From contig NZ_AUCX01000013.1 of assembly GCF_000429985.1 (NCBI RefSeq), positions 1-64,000 of the forward strand: 64,000 bases of DNA, given 5' to 3'. How positions within the stretch are numbered: the stretch's first letter is position 1; every line of letters starts with the position of its first letter. Position numbers and translations under genes: made by a program. Below the pieces are notes generated by a model, which did no database searches, was not told the DNA's origin, and saw nothing but the letters and a program-made list of their open reading frames with translations. Of the stretch, positions 45,371 to 54,867 are shown in pieces. The stretch comes from Maridesulfovibrio bastinii DSM 16055. GTDB lineage: Bacteria > Desulfobacterota > Desulfovibrionia > Desulfovibrionales > Desulfovibrionaceae.

Positions 45371-45784
45371 ATGATATCCAGAAGATCATTTATTTCATCC
45401 TGTGCAGTTGGCCTTACCGGAGTTGCTTTGTTAGAAAAAAAATCTTTTGCCGGTTCCTCGGCTGTTTACCCTGATCATATTATTTATACTGCTGATAAGC
45501 CCGGCATGTGGGAGAAAAAAGTAGCTTTACATGTACCTGAAGTAGAAGTTGAAGGTGATAAAATTATTGTAACAAATGCTCATCCAATGACTGAAGATCA
45601 TTATATAGTTAGGCATACCATAGTCTCAGAGGATGGTGTTGTTTTGGGAGGGCATACTTTTTCTAATAAAGACAAGAAAGCGGTTTCAGAGTTCTCAATT
45701 CCTGAAGATATGCGTGGAAAGAAAATGTATGCAACCAGTTTTTGCAATCTGCATGATTTCTGGGTTGCAGAATTTAAACTTTAA
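45371..45784 (+). CDS. Tat-exported superoxide reductase (neelaredoxin / class II desulfoferrodoxin type)
   Basis: 137 residues, SD AGGAG. Reduces superoxide to hydrogen peroxide at a mononuclear Fe(His)4Cys site. All five ligands are visible: H54 (ALHVPEV), H71 and H77 (AHPMTEDHYI), C125 and H128 (SFCNLHDFW). The N-terminal rubredoxin-like domain of desulfoferrodoxin is absent. Instead residues 1-28 form a twin-arginine signal (SRRSFIS, then a hydrophobic stretch), so the protein should be folded with its iron in the cytoplasm and exported to the periplasm. Followed after 56 bases by an MBL/rhodanese gene. Confidence 0.88.
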   Translation: MISRRSFISSCAVGLTGVALLEKKSFAGSSAVYPDHIIYTADKPGMWEKKVALHVPEVEVEGDKIIVTNAHPMTEDHYIVRHTIVSEDGVVLGGHTFSNKDKKAVSEFSIPEDMRGKKMYATSFCNLHDFWVAEFKL

Positions 45785-45840
45785 TTAAATTTATACATTC
45801 TCAATATATTGTAATAATTAAATAACAATTGGAGAAAAGT

Positions 45841-47223
45841 ATGTTTTTTAAGCAGATTCACACAGAAGGCTTGGGCTGCTATTCGTATGCTATCGGATGT
45901 CCTGCTGCGGGGGAAATGCTGGTAGTTGACCCTAAAAGAGATGTTCAGGAATACCTTGATATTTCTCGTGAAGAAGGAATGAAAATAACCAAGGTTATTA
46001 ACACGCATGTTCATGCTGATCATGTTGCTGGTGAACAGGAGCTGAAGTCTCTTACCGGGGCGGAGCTCTATATACATGAAAATGCCGGAGTCACCTATAA
46101 ACATAGTACGATTAAAGAGGGTGATTCAATAACTCTTGGTAATGCAAAGCTGGATTTTATTGCTACTCCCGGTCATACACCCAATTCTGTCTCAATTTTA
46201 CTCACTGACCTTGCCAGAGGAACAGATCCCTGGATGATTTTGACTGGCGATTTATTATTTGTGGGTGATATCGGCCGTCCGGATTTGCCAGGGAACGAGA
46301 TTTTAGATGAGCAAGTTAAAAATTTATATGACAGCCTCTATAATAAATTGGGTCAGCTTCCGGACTATCTTGAGGTTTTTCCTGCTCACGGGCAGGGGTC
46401 TCTCTGTGGAAAGGGAATGAGTGCTAAATCCAGTACTACTTTAGGTTTTGAACGTAAGTATAATCCGATGTTTCAGTTTAGTAATTTTGAAGATTTTCGT
46501 GCTGAGGTTATGAAATCATTTCCTGTTCGTCCGAAATCTTTCAGTCATATCATTCAGACAAATCTGAACGGAGCTCCTCTTCTGGAACGTTGTCCATTGG
46601 ATAGGGCAATGAATCCGGAACGTTTCAAAGAAGTTATGGAGAAAGGAGCTGTTGTCATAGACGTTCGTGATGCTGCCGGTTTTGGAGGATTTCATATTCC
46701 CGGTAGTATAAATATAGGACTGGAAAAACAACTCGCGAACTGGGTCGGAATGGTTATTGACCCGAAATCTGATCTCCTCTTGGTCGTGAATTCACAAGCG
46801 GACTATGACAGAATGTTGCTTGAGCTTCATCGGATTGGCTATGATCAGATTCATGGTTACCTCATGGGTGGAATCTCATCGTGGCTTTTGAGTGGGTTTG
46901 ATGTTGAAAGTCTTGATCAGAAGTCTGTTAAACAGGTTAAATCAGCAATTGATGAGGGTAGAAAATTTGTCCTTGTAGATGTCAGAACTCCGGCAGAATG
47001 GAATTCTGGGCATATAGATGGAGCAGTTCACGTTCCTCTTGCTGATTTGTTGGAAAACGGAATAGACGTTGAGAAAGATAAACCTGTAGTTGTCATGTGT
47101 GGATCAGGTTATCGTTCTAATATCGCTGGGAGCCATCTCAAGAAGATAGGACATAAAGAGGTCTGCTCTTTAGCTGGAGGGGCTATGGCTTGGAGTCGAT
47201 CCGGATTCCCTATGGAAAAATAA
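45841..47223 (+). CDS. MBL-fold persulfide-dioxygenase-like protein with two rhodanese domains
   Basis: 460 residues from the ATG at 45841 (GGAG at 45831-45834; a TTG at 45829 rejected). Residues 1-~240 are a metallo-beta-lactamase fold of the ETHE1/persulfide dioxygenase group: 'THVHADH' (H56, H58, D60, H61), 'TPGHTPNS', 'TGDLLFVGDIGRPDL', 'FPAHGQGS'. Two rhodanese domains follow: the first lacks the active Cys, the second has 'VVMCGSGYRS' with Cys420. Resembles CstB-type enzymes for sulfane-sulfur detoxification. Possibly co-transcribed with the superoxide reductase, together a redox/sulfur stress pair. Confidence 0.85.
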   Translation: MFFKQIHTEGLGCYSYAIGCPAAGEMLVVDPKRDVQEYLDISREEGMKITKVINTHVHADHVAGEQELKSLTGAELYIHENAGVTYKHSTIKEGDSITLGNAKLDFIATPGHTPNSVSILLTDLARGTDPWMILTGDLLFVGDIGRPDLPGNEILDEQVKNLYDSLYNKLGQLPDYLEVFPAHGQGSLCGKGMSAKSSTTLGFERKYNPMFQFSNFEDFRAEVMKSFPVRPKSFSHIIQTNLNGAPLLERCPLDRAMNPERFKEVMEKGAVVIDVRDAAGFGGFHIPGSINIGLEKQLANWVGMVIDPKSDLLLVVNSQADYDRMLLELHRIGYDQIHGYLMGGISSWLLSGFDVESLDQKSVKQVKSAIDEGRKFVLVDVRTPAEWNSGHIDGAVHVPLADLLENGIDVEKDKPVVVMCGSGYRSNIAGSHLKKIGHKEVCSLAGGAMAWSRSGFPMEK

Positions 47224-47244
47224 GTTTCACATATTGTCATTAAA

Positions 47245-47288
47245 ATTAAGTCCTCTGAAATTTATTATTGCAGAGGACTTAATTTTTT
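47245..47288. terminator. Bidirectional terminator
   Basis: 14-bp perfect arms AATTAAGTCCTCTG (47245-47258) / 47271-47284, flanked by TTTT on the + side and AAAATT on the other; overlaps the end of the - strand gene. Confidence 0.85.
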
Positions 47289-48234
47289 ATGAATGATTGC
47301 GTAATTTTAATTCTATAGGATGAGGATTCAGATAATACTGTTTTTTTAAATAATCCTTATCATATTTCCGTACATAATGATTCAGCAGTGTTACCGGGAC
47401 AATCAGTGGTACAAGCTCTTTGCGGTAGTTTTCAAAAACTTCAAGCAATTCAGACTTTTCATCCTGTGAAAGATCTTTCTTAAAGTATCCCATAATATGC
47501 TGTAATACATTAATATGTTTTTTGATTGTCGGTTTGTATTTTAAAGCTTTTGACAGGAGTAAAAAATATTGCCCGCAGACATCGCTGTCGTCTTGTTTGT
47601 CATGATTGGCGACCAACTTTCCCATTTGCCTGTAAGTACTCTCATGGTGTGAAAATATGAGTAGTTTGTGGTTGGTATGAAATTTCATAAGTTTTTTAAT
47701 TGAAAACTCAGGCTCAACTGTTTCTCGCCATCTTTGCATTGTAAAGATACTTTCAATAAAATTTTCTCTAAGTATAGGGTCATGTAGTCTGCCATCCTCT
47801 TCTACCGGGAGGGTGGGGAATTTTTCCATGAACATTTTAGCAAAGATACCAACTCCTTTGTTCACCGGCATTCCCTGGGGATTATATATTTTAACTCTTT
47901 CCATTCCACTGGATGGTGATTTCCTTTTAAAAATAAATCCGCAAAGATTTTCTTTTTGCAGCTCTTCAAGCTTGGATTCTGACCAAAATGACATTTTATC
48001 AGTGATATCAATACCTGTTTTTTGGGTCATAAGTCTGTAGTTCTCGATTGAACCAACAAGCCTCAGAGCTTCTCTTGGAATCCCAAGTCCACATTCAACT
48101 TCGGGACAGACTGGAACAAATTCAACATAAGCTCCAAGTTCGTCAGTTATCCATCTGTCAAGCTGATGACCTCCGTCATAACGGACTTTGTTTCCCAGCA
48201 GACAGGAGCTTACTCCTATTTTAAATTTTGACAT
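47287..48234 (-). CDS. TudS-like (DUF523) and DUF1722 two-domain protein
   Basis: 315 residues, SD AAGGA. Residues 1-~155 are DUF523: 'GVSSCLLGNKVRYDGGH' and 'PVCPEVECGLGIPREALRL' supply the three cysteines that, in the characterised member TudS, bind a [4Fe-4S] cluster and remove sulfur from thiouracil. 'FIFKRKSPSSG' is also typical. Residues ~190-305 are DUF1722 (YbgA): 'FHTNHKLLIFSHHESTYRQMGKLV' and C-terminal 'LIVPVTLLNHYVRKYD'. The fused form is common. Likely a desulfidase for thiolated nucleobases; DUF1722 function unknown. Confidence 0.88.
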   Translation of the reverse strand: MSKFKIGVSSCLLGNKVRYDGGHQLDRWITDELGAYVEFVPVCPEVECGLGIPREALRLVGSIENYRLMTQKTGIDITDKMSFWSESKLEELQKENLCGFIFKRKSPSSGMERVKIYNPQGMPVNKGVGIFAKMFMEKFPTLPVEEDGRLHDPILRENFIESIFTMQRWRETVEPEFSIKKLMKFHTNHKLLIFSHHESTYRQMGKLVANHDKQDDSDVCGQYFLLLSKALKYKPTIKKHINVLQHIMGYFKKDLSQDEKSELLEVFENYRKELVPLIVPVTLLNHYVRKYDKDYLKKQYYLNPHPIELKLRNHS

Positions 48235-48501
48235 TTTGAATTCCTTATAAAAGCTAAAATATTATTCCAATTTATATTTAAAAATATATTATTAAAAATT
48301 AATATGGTAACTAAATTAGCTGAAGTAATTTTTGATTTTCAAAGTTTGACACAGTATGTCTCGTGAATGAAGTGCTTTCTTGAATTTTTGGTCTGTATAT
48401 GAGAATAAGGCCCAGCTTATGAGTGCTTCTAGACTGTTTATACAGCTAATTAAAAAAACGATATTCCAGCAACTGTTTAATTATTATTAAGGAGATCTTC
48501 A

Positions 48502-49683
48502 ATGGTCACTCTTGGAACTGCAAAAACTGATTCCGCCCGTAAAATGATGCTGCTTGGTGGAGGTGAGTTAGGCAAGGAAGTTGTAATTGAGGCACAACGC
48601 CTTGGAGTGGAAGTTATAGTCGTTGATAGATATGAATATGCTCCTGCTATGCAAGTAGCTCATCGCAGCCATGTAATGTCTATGCTTGACGGTAAAGCTT
48701 TAAGAAAAATAGTTGAAGCTGAAAAACCTGATTATATAGTTCCTGAGATTGAGGCTATAGCTACGGAAACTTTGCTGGAACTGGAGAAAGAAGGGTATAA
48801 TGTTGTTCCAACTGCCAGAACAACATGGTTAACAATGAATAGAGAAGGGATTAGGAGACTTGCAGCTGAAGAGGTCGGGCTCAAGACATCCCCCTATGAG
48901 TTTGCTGATACGGAAGAAGACTACCTTGAAGCTGTGAAAAAAATTGGGGTCCCATTTGTAATCAAGCCCGTGATGAGTTCTTCCGGTAAAGGGCAGAGCA
49001 TCGTAAAAAATGATGGTGATATTAAAAAGGCATGGGATTATTCTCAGTCTGGAGGACGGTCCGGTAGCGGACGTGTAATTGTAGAGAAATTTCTTAAATT
49101 TGATTATGAAATAACACTTCTCACAGTCAGGCATGTTGATGGTACTATTTTCTGTGAGCCTATAGGCCACAGGCAGGAAGGCGGTGACTATCGTGAATCA
49201 TGGCAGCCTCAGCCAATGCGTGCAGATTTATTGGATAAAGCTAAAGATTATGCAGAAAGAATAACTCAGGCTCTTGGTGGGCGGGGTATTTTTGGAGTTG
49301 AACTGTTTGTTGTCGGTGATGAGGTCCTTTTTAGTGAAGTCTCACCAAGGCCTCATGATACTGGGCTGGTTACATTGATATCCCAGGATCAAAGTGAATT
49401 TGCACTGCATGTGAGGGCTATTCTTGGTCTTCCTGTTCCTGCAATTCGCCAGTATGGACCTGCGGCATCAAGCGTGATTCTTTCAAATGGAAAATCTGAT
49501 GCTCCACAGTTCTGCAATGTTGAAAAAGCTCTGGCTGAGCCGGATACAAAGATTTTATTTTTTGGTAAAGGCGAATGTAATGGAGTTAGACGTCTGGGGG
49601 TGGCCTTGGCGTTGGGAAGTTCAGTTGAGGAAGCAAAACAGAAGGCTGTGTCAGCATCAAGCGCTGTGACTGTTTCTTACTAA
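48502..49683 (+). CDS. purT: Formate-dependent phosphoribosylglycinamide formyltransferase
   Basis: 393 residues, SD AAGGAG. Uses formate and ATP to formylate GAR in purine synthesis, a step suited to a formate-rich anaerobe. ATP-grasp with '[20 protein letters not shown]' (~15-34), '[20 protein letters not shown]', '[15 protein letters not shown]', '[15 protein letters not shown]', and '[17 protein letters not shown]'. Length matches PurT. Monocistronic; the 267 bases upstream hold no recognised riboswitch. Confidence 0.96.
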   Translation: MVTLGTAKTDSARKMMLLGGGELGKEVVIEAQRLGVEVIVVDRYEYAPAMQVAHRSHVMSMLDGKALRKIVEAEKPDYIVPEIEAIATETLLELEKEGYNVVPTARTTWLTMNREGIRRLAAEEVGLKTSPYEFADTEEDYLEAVKKIGVPFVIKPVMSSSGKGQSIVKNDGDIKKAWDYSQSGGRSGSGRVIVEKFLKFDYEITLLTVRHVDGTIFCEPIGHRQEGGDYRESWQPQPMRADLLDKAKDYAERITQALGGRGIFGVELFVVGDEVLFSEVSPRPHDTGLVTLISQDQSEFALHVRAILGLPVPAIRQYGPAASSVILSNGKSDAPQFCNVEKALAEPDTKILFFGKGECNGVRRLGVALALGSSVEEAKQKAVSASSAVTVSY

Positions 49684-49707
49684 TTTTTCGAGAGATAAGA
49701 TGATTTG

Positions 49708-49740
49708 AAAGGTCGGACTTAATTAAGTTCGGCCTTTTTT
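49708..49740 (+). terminator. Terminator of purT
   Basis: AAGGTCGGACTT, loop AATT, AAGTTCGGCCTT (two G-T pairs), then T6. Confidence 0.85.
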
Positions 49741-49747
49741 ATGCAAT

Positions 49748-49777
49748 AAAAAAGGTCGATAACTTTTGTTATCGACC
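49748..49777 (-). terminator. Terminator of tRNA-Pro copy 2
   Basis: On the minus strand GGTCGATAAC / GTTATCGACC (loop of four) followed by six T's; its sequence differs from the terminator of copy 1. Confidence 0.85.
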
Positions 49778-49792
49778 CTGGTCTTGCGTCTC

Positions 49793-49869
49793 TGGTCGGG
49801 ATGAGAGGATTTGAACCTCCGACCCCTTGAACCCCATTCAAGTGCGCTCCCAAACTGCGCTACATCCCG
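49793..49869 (-). tRNA. tRNA-Pro(GGG), copy 2
   Basis: 77 bases with encoded CCA, identical in the mature part to 14817-14893 and sharing only a few bases outside it (GCGTCT before, ACGCG after). Anticodon GGG. Confidence 0.95.
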
Positions 49870-50065
49870 ACGCGAGTGAGGTAGTGTTTAAGCCCTACGC
49901 TAGTATATGTCAACCATAAATCTAAGTTATTAAAATTATATTAAACAATAGAATTTGAAGCTGATTATTTCATACAAATCAATGTACTGAAATAGTCATT
50001 ATCCAAAGATAATATTGCACTATGATTATTTAGAGAATATCCTTCGGAGTTAAAGGAGAATTCAC

Positions 50066-50860
50066 TTGAATCTGGTAGCAATTATACTTTCCATATGTCT
50101 TCACTTTGTCTTTTTCTTTGGAGTAATCGTGAGCTCCAATTTTAATGAAAGTCAATCTGAAGGTACTGTTTTGCATTTTGAGTTGGTATCGTTAGCACCT
50201 CATCTAGATGAATCACCTAAAATTACGCCTCATAGTAAGAAAAAAAGAGAGCTGGAAAGCTCTGCGCATAAGAAGACAGTAATAGCACCAAAGCCTGAGC
50301 TTAAAGTTAAAAAAAACGAAGTAAAAGAACAGACTAAAATTATAGACCGTAAAGCTGATAACCATCCCCGAGGTATAAAAGAGAAAACAGAAAAAGCTGT
50401 TGTTGAAAGAAAAAAGGAGCCTGTCATCAGGGAATCTTCACCAAAAGGTAAGGCTATAGTTTTAAAGCAGGGGATAGGAGTGAATATCGGTAATAAAACT
50501 ATAGTTATTAAAAGGGGAGCAGGGCGAGGCAGGAGTCTTGATGCCGTGGCAGCATACTCTTTTAATGAAGATTATTTCTGGGGGAACTATGAGACCTCAA
50601 GTGGCAGGAAAGTAGCAATTATTGATGCTCGCAAGGAATGTGGGCGGTTGATCCTTTATGACAGCAGGACTGGATTAAAAAGAAAACTCAGAAATGCTGA
50701 GATGGGTGATTTTATTTATACCTACGGTCCATCTTTAAATGAAGATTTTCCAGTAAAAGGTTCAATTGTTTTTCTACCGGGATCTGGTCATTGGATACAG
50801 CGGTTTATGTGGATGCCTGAAGAAGGTCCAAGTGTTTATCCTGACAAGCTTAAACATTAA
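50066..50860 (+). CDS. TonB-like membrane-anchored protein of unknown function
   Basis: 264 residues, TTG start with GGAG ten bases upstream. One N-terminal membrane anchor (IILSICLHFVFFFGVIV), then a long Lys/Glu/Pro-rich linker (~50-145) and a C-terminal periplasmic domain (~150-264) with 'YFWGNYETSSGRKVAIIDARKECGRLILYD'. TonB and TolA have this anchor-linker-domain layout, but the C-terminal domain does not look like TonB-C. No exbB/exbD neighbour. Not otherwise recognised. Confidence 0.65.
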   Translation: MNLVAIILSICLHFVFFFGVIVSSNFNESQSEGTVLHFELVSLAPHLDESPKITPHSKKKRELESSAHKKTVIAPKPELKVKKNEVKEQTKIIDRKADNHPRGIKEKTEKAVVERKKEPVIRESSPKGKAIVLKQGIGVNIGNKTIVIKRGAGRGRSLDAVAAYSFNEDYFWGNYETSSGRKVAIIDARKECGRLILYDSRTGLKRKLRNAEMGDFIYTYGPSLNEDFPVKGSIVFLPGSGHWIQRFMWMPEEGPSVYPDKLKH

Positions 50861-50939
50861 TCTAAGTTAATTGTTTCAGTTTGCATATTAAGTTTAATAC
50901 CTATCTAATTACAGGTATTAAGCATTTAGAGCGCATCTT

Positions 50940-51115
50940 GATATGTGTAAAAAATATTTCTTAGAAAGGTCTATGCTGTCATGATGGAATACTGAACTTC
51001 AGCGCTGCCCGATAACAATCCGTTTGAAACGGGCAGGCTTTGTTCAGACTATTCTGGAATAGGATCAGAACTCAATTTGGTGTGTACTCATTGCATTTGG
51101 TTCACGCCAATTTTT
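50940..51115 (+). other. Non-coding region with a long hairpin and a terminator-like hairpin
   Basis: The 528-base gap after the TonB-like gene has no convincing ORF. It holds a nested hairpin: CTGAAC (50992-50997)/GTTCAG (51042-51047) and CTGCCCG (51005-51011)/CGGGCAG (51030-51036), with a competing inner CCGTTT-G-AAACGG. Some 30 bases on, TTGGTGTG ... CACGCCAA is followed by TTTTT (to about 51115). Together these would suit a small RNA ending near 51115 or a decayed regulatory leader. The stretch 51120-51385 is AT-rich with nothing recognised. Confidence 0.3.
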
Positions 51116-51388
51116 ATCAATCTGCAATAATCAATAATAATTGTAGGAATTGTATAGACAAATGCACAGACAAGTCATTGGTGACCTGTGAGTAACCAAA
51201 TTATTCTCCTTTAGTTTCATAAAGTGAAATTAAAAAAAGGAGATTTTGAGAGTCGCTATCTCTCTTTTATGATTGTTAGCTTTGTTGATATCCTTGATGG
51301 ACGGCTCAAATCAGTCCAGTGGATATTAAGATATAGGGCTCGATAATTATTGCAAAAAACCCTCTGCTTTTATGATTTGTCGTGTGAT

Positions 51389-51571
51389 CTAAGATGCAGA
51401 GGCTTCATCGGAATCGGACTCGTTTTCCATTGCGAGAGCCTTTTCCTGCTGGTTGAGAGATTCAACCATCGCTTCGATGTGTTTGCTGACTGAACGGAAT
51501 TTGAAAGGGTCCATTTTTTCCATTCTCTTGAGGGCTTCTGAAGTTTCAGCAGTTTTGTCATTTTTGTTCAT
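51389..51571 (-). CDS. Small acidic hydrophilic protein
   Basis: 60 residues from the ATG at 51571, chosen because a perfect GGAGG lies seven bases before it; an ATG four codons upstream overlaps that SD. The protein is all-helical in look (ALKRMEKMDPFKFRSVSKHIEAMVESLNQQEKA) with an acidic/serine tail (ESDSDEASAS). No signal peptide or family. The strong SD is the main evidence that it is real. Confidence 0.6.
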   Translation of the reverse strand: MNKNDKTAETSEALKRMEKMDPFKFRSVSKHIEAMVESLNQQEKALAMENESDSDEASAS

Positions 51572-51660
51572 AAAAACCTCCATTACGATTTACGGCTGTT
51601 TAGCTGAGAACGTGTTTGAGATTTTTTTGAGCCTGATCCAGTACAAGAGGCAGTATATCT

Positions 51661-51695
51661 AAAAAAAAATATTTGTCCAGTTTTATTCTGGACAA
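51661..51695 (-). terminator. Terminator-like hairpin upstream of the small acidic protein gene
   Basis: On the minus strand TTGTCCAG / CTGGACAA (loop of seven) followed by AT and nine T's. It lies 90-125 bases before the start of the 51389-51571 gene, so it could be an attenuator or the end of an unannotated minus-strand RNA from 51700-52000. The 470-base region 51590-52057 is otherwise AT-rich with no ORF. Confidence 0.5.
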
Positions 51696-52057
51696 TTACT
51701 TATGACTTAACTGTCTAATTTTATTTAATAAAAGTTTTTTATTGCAAAATTGTAAAATAGTACTTTGGTGATTGATCGGTCAAAATACATTTTTAGTTAA
51801 AATTCTTTTCCCAATTCTAAATATTTTGAATGAAAATTTTGATCATTGTTTATAGCAGGGCAATAAAATTTTTTGCTGTTGGATTAGCTTGCAGTACTCG
51901 GTTAAATAGTTAAAAATATCTGTCAAATTTCTATGATTTGTGATGTAGTTTTTATATTAGGTTTTTAAGTTTAAGTGAAACATCAGATTATGTTTTTAAT
52001 GATTTCTTAGATTGTGGTCCAAGGTGAATTTGTTGCAGCTACAAAAATGGAGGAAAA

Positions 52058-52609
52058 ATGAGCAATCCCAAGGAATTTGTTCTTTATAGCGGTGGAGCAG
52101 CTGGTACTGAGAGTGAATTCGGTGCAATCGCAGAGGAGTTTGGTGTTCAGGAAGTAAATTACAGCTTTGAAGGACATCAGATAGAACGCACTAGAGGAAT
52201 GAGGGTTCTCACTGATAATGAACTCCAGAATAAGGATGTAAGCCTTACCTATGTTTCTAAACTTATGAATCGGAACTACACCAGAGCACCCATATTCAGA
52301 AAAGTACTCCAGAGTATATGCTGGCAGGTTGATAGCGGTCATGAAGTCTTTATTGTTGGTGCTATTCTCGATGATGGAACAGTAAAAGGCGGAACCGGTT
52401 GGGGAGCTGAATTTGCCAAGATTTGCAACAAACCATTGTATGTTTTTTCTCAAGATAGGGATGCCTGGTTTAAGTGGGAAAAAGATCAGTGGCTTGAATG
52501 CGGAAAACCTGTAATTGCTACAAAAGAATTTACAGCTACAGGTACCAGATTTTTAGAAGAGAATGGCAAAAAAGCCATTAGAGAATTATTTCAAAGGAGT
52601 TTTAAGTAA
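52058..52609 (+). CDS. SLOG/Rossmann-like protein of unknown function
   Basis: 183 residues, SD GGAGG. The opening strand-loop-helix 'VLYSGGAAGTESEFGAIAEEFGV' and the later 'VKGGTGWGAEFAK' followed by 'PLYVFSQD' resemble SLOG proteins (LOG, DprA and TIR-linked families), which bind nucleotides or their derivatives; the G-G-x-x-G-x-E motif is in the right place for the phosphate. No transmembrane or TIR domain and no obvious effector neighbour, so a defence role is not supported. Single gene with its own terminator. Confidence 0.6.
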   Translation: MSNPKEFVLYSGGAAGTESEFGAIAEEFGVQEVNYSFEGHQIERTRGMRVLTDNELQNKDVSLTYVSKLMNRNYTRAPIFRKVLQSICWQVDSGHEVFIVGAILDDGTVKGGTGWGAEFAKICNKPLYVFSQDRDAWFKWEKDQWLECGKPVIATKEFTATGTRFLEENGKKAIRELFQRSFK

Positions 52610-52636
52610 TTCCTGTTCCTGAAACTTGTCCTTCAG

Positions 52637-52667
52637 CCGGGGTTATTCAGTTAATCCCGGTTTTTTT
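52637..52667 (+). terminator. Terminator of the SLOG-like gene
   Basis: CCGGGGTTA (52637-52645) / TTAATCCCGG (52651-52660), loop of five, then T7. The T tract ends at the last codons of the convergent chemoreceptor gene. Confidence 0.85.
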
Positions 52668-54651
52668 AATCTATTTTAAAGAACATAATTGTCTGCTGTA
52701 GACTTTCTGCCTGTCCTGACAGTTCTTCAGATGTTGCTGCAACTTCTTCAGATGAAGATGCATTCTGCTGGATGACAGTGTCTAACTGCTCTGTTGCATT
52801 TTTAAGGGTAATAATAGTTTCACTTTGCTCGTTGCATGCTGCTGATATTTCTTGAATAAGTTCAGAAGTATTTTTTATTTTGGGTATTATTTCTTCGAGA
52901 ATATCTCCGGCTGATTCTGCTGTTTTCAAACTCTCTGCTGAGAGTTCGCTTATTTGTGACGCAGCCACACCACTTTTTTCGGCAAGCTTCCTTACTTCGG
53001 CTGCAACCACAGCAAAGCCTTTGCCATGTATTCCTGCTCTTGCCGCTTCGATTGCGGCATTAAGAGCCAGTAAATTTGTTTGCCGTGATATTTCTTCAAT
53101 GATAGCAGTCCGCTCAGTAATATTTCTCATGGCTTGCAAGGTCTCATTCACGGCCTTACCACCTTCAACCGTATCTGCTGTTGCCTGCAAAACAATTTTC
53201 TCTGCCTGCGAAGCGTTTTTATCATTTTGGATTATGCTGTCAGCGATACTATCCATCGACGCACTTAACTCTTCTACTGCCGCAGCCTGTTCAGTAGCTC
53301 CTTGAGATAATGATTGTGCTGAAGCTGAAAGTTCTTCACTACCGGCAGAAACATTTTCTGCTGCATGCTGCACATCAAGTATTGTGGAACTTACTTTATC
53401 AATCATTTTTGCTATAGATTTGAAAGCTCCATGCTCATTCTGAATTTTAAATCCGAAATTCATTTTTCCTTCGGCCATATTGTCAGCAACTTTTTTCAAA
53501 TCTTCAGGCTCAGTTCCAAGTGTAGATGTTATTTTCCCTGCAAAAAATCTTGATGCTAAAGCTGCTAAAAATCCAATTACAACAGCAAGTATAATGATCG
53601 TCATCAGCATGCTGTTTATGGTTTTTTGCTGTTGTTGCTTTTTTGTTTGAACGGCATCATCAATCGAGTCTATGTAGATGCCCATTCCTATAACCCAGTT
53701 CCATGGTTTAAAAAGCTTTACATATGATAATTTGGGAACACTTTTTTCTTTACCCGGTTTGTTCCAATAATATTTGATAGTTCCTTCTCCTTCTGCGGAA
53801 CAAAGGTCTACCATCTCTTTAAAGAAAAACTTTCCATTGGTATCAGTTATGTTATCTATTTTTTTACCGTTCATTTCAGGGTTAAGTGGATGCATTATCA
53901 TTTTGTAATTCAGGCCGTTTACCCAGAAATAATTCCCGTTTTCAAGAGTCATGTGGGCTATTTGTTCCAGAGCTTTTGATTTCATTTCAGCGGTGATATC
54001 CGATACCCATGCGCCTGTTCCTATTATCCAACCGAATTTAGGCAATTTTTTTACGTATGAAATTTTTAAAGTTTCATTTTGATCACCCGGTTTTTTCCAT
54101 AAATAATCGACCATACCTTCATTCTGTTTTCGGCACAGCTTAACCATCTCATTGAACATATGTTTTCCATTGCTGTCAGCTGCTGAAGAAAGATTACTAC
54201 CGTTAAGTTGGGGAGATGTTGGGTGCAGTATCATGCGTGGTGTAGAATCGTTAATCCATATATAATTTGAACCTTCATACCGTATTGGTGCTACAATCCT
54301 TTTTATTCCTTCTTTGAGCTGAGCGGCGGTTAATATACCTTCATTATTTTTTATATATGTATCTATTTGAGAGTAGCATGTAGAAATTATTTGTTTCAAA
54401 TATTCAGATTTTATTTTTGATAGTGAATCTATATCGATTGATTTTTTATAAAATGATTCAATAGTGCTTTCTGCAAGCGAAACCATATCTTTTAAATCAT
54501 TTTCTCTTATTTTAGTAACTTCTTTTCTATATTGTAAATTATCATTTTCTGAATATTGATTTATCTTGTAAATAAAAACAAAACATAAAATTATGATGGT
54601 TAAAAAGACAACTGCAACCTGAAAAAAAGTAAGTTTTGTTTTTAGTCTCAT
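52666..54651 (-). CDS. Methyl-accepting chemotaxis protein with two tandem sCache domains
   Basis: 661 residues. N-terminal membrane segment (~8-28), then two consecutive sCache_2 domains (~35-190 and ~195-335) that repeat the same blocks: '[16 protein letters not shown]' / '[23 protein letters not shown]' and '[11 protein letters not shown]' / '[11 protein letters not shown]'. Second membrane segment ~348-368, a short HAMP-like link, and the signalling domain with '[30 protein letters not shown]'. Ligands of such domains are often small carboxylates such as pyruvate, formate or lactate. SD AGAGAG. Confidence 0.92.
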   Translation of the reverse strand: MRLKTKLTFFQVAVVFLTIIILCFVFIYKINQYSENDNLQYRKEVTKIRENDLKDMVSLAESTIESFYKKSIDIDSLSKIKSEYLKQIISTCYSQIDTYIKNNEGILTAAQLKEGIKRIVAPIRYEGSNYIWINDSTPRMILHPTSPQLNGSNLSSAADSNGKHMFNEMVKLCRKQNEGMVDYLWKKPGDQNETLKISYVKKLPKFGWIIGTGAWVSDITAEMKSKALEQIAHMTLENGNYFWVNGLNYKMIMHPLNPEMNGKKIDNITDTNGKFFFKEMVDLCSAEGEGTIKYYWNKPGKEKSVPKLSYVKLFKPWNWVIGMGIYIDSIDDAVQTKKQQQQKTINSMLMTIIILAVVIGFLAALASRFFAGKITSTLGTEPEDLKKVADNMAEGKMNFGFKIQNEHGAFKSIAKMIDKVSSTILDVQHAAENVSAGSEELSASAQSLSQGATEQAAAVEELSASMDSIADSIIQNDKNASQAEKIVLQATADTVEGGKAVNETLQAMRNITERTAIIEEISRQTNLLALNAAIEAARAGIHGKGFAVVAAEVRKLAEKSGVAASQISELSAESLKTAESAGDILEEIIPKIKNTSELIQEISAACNEQSETIITLKNATEQLDTVIQQNASSSEEVAATSEELSGQAESLQQTIMFFKID

Positions 54652-54867
54652 GCTTCTCTCTGGCGCTAATTTTTTATTTTTTTATACAGCTCAAAAAAAT
54701 AGTTAACCAATAATACATTAATATTAAAAAAAATAAATACTTTTTTTATAACGATAGAATCTTTTTTAGTACTTGGTTCAGCAATCAATTGAATGAGTAT
54801 GTTTATAATTTAATCTATTAATTAAAGCTGTTGACTCCAGATTTTTCAAAGCGTAAAAGAATCTTGT

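Noticed and set aside
14817-49869. Segment between the two tRNA-Pro genes as an integrated island
   Set aside because: It carries core housekeeping genes (nadABC, mgtE, purT, birA, galE), no integrase, and the outer flanks of the tRNAs do not match as att repeats.
51370-51561. Second minus-strand frame overlapping the small acidic protein
   Set aside because: It lacks an SD and is an out-of-frame shadow of the gene that has a perfect GGAGG.
52058-52609. SLOG-like protein as part of a defence system
   Set aside because: No partner effector gene, no TIR, nuclease or membrane domain nearby, and it has its own terminator.
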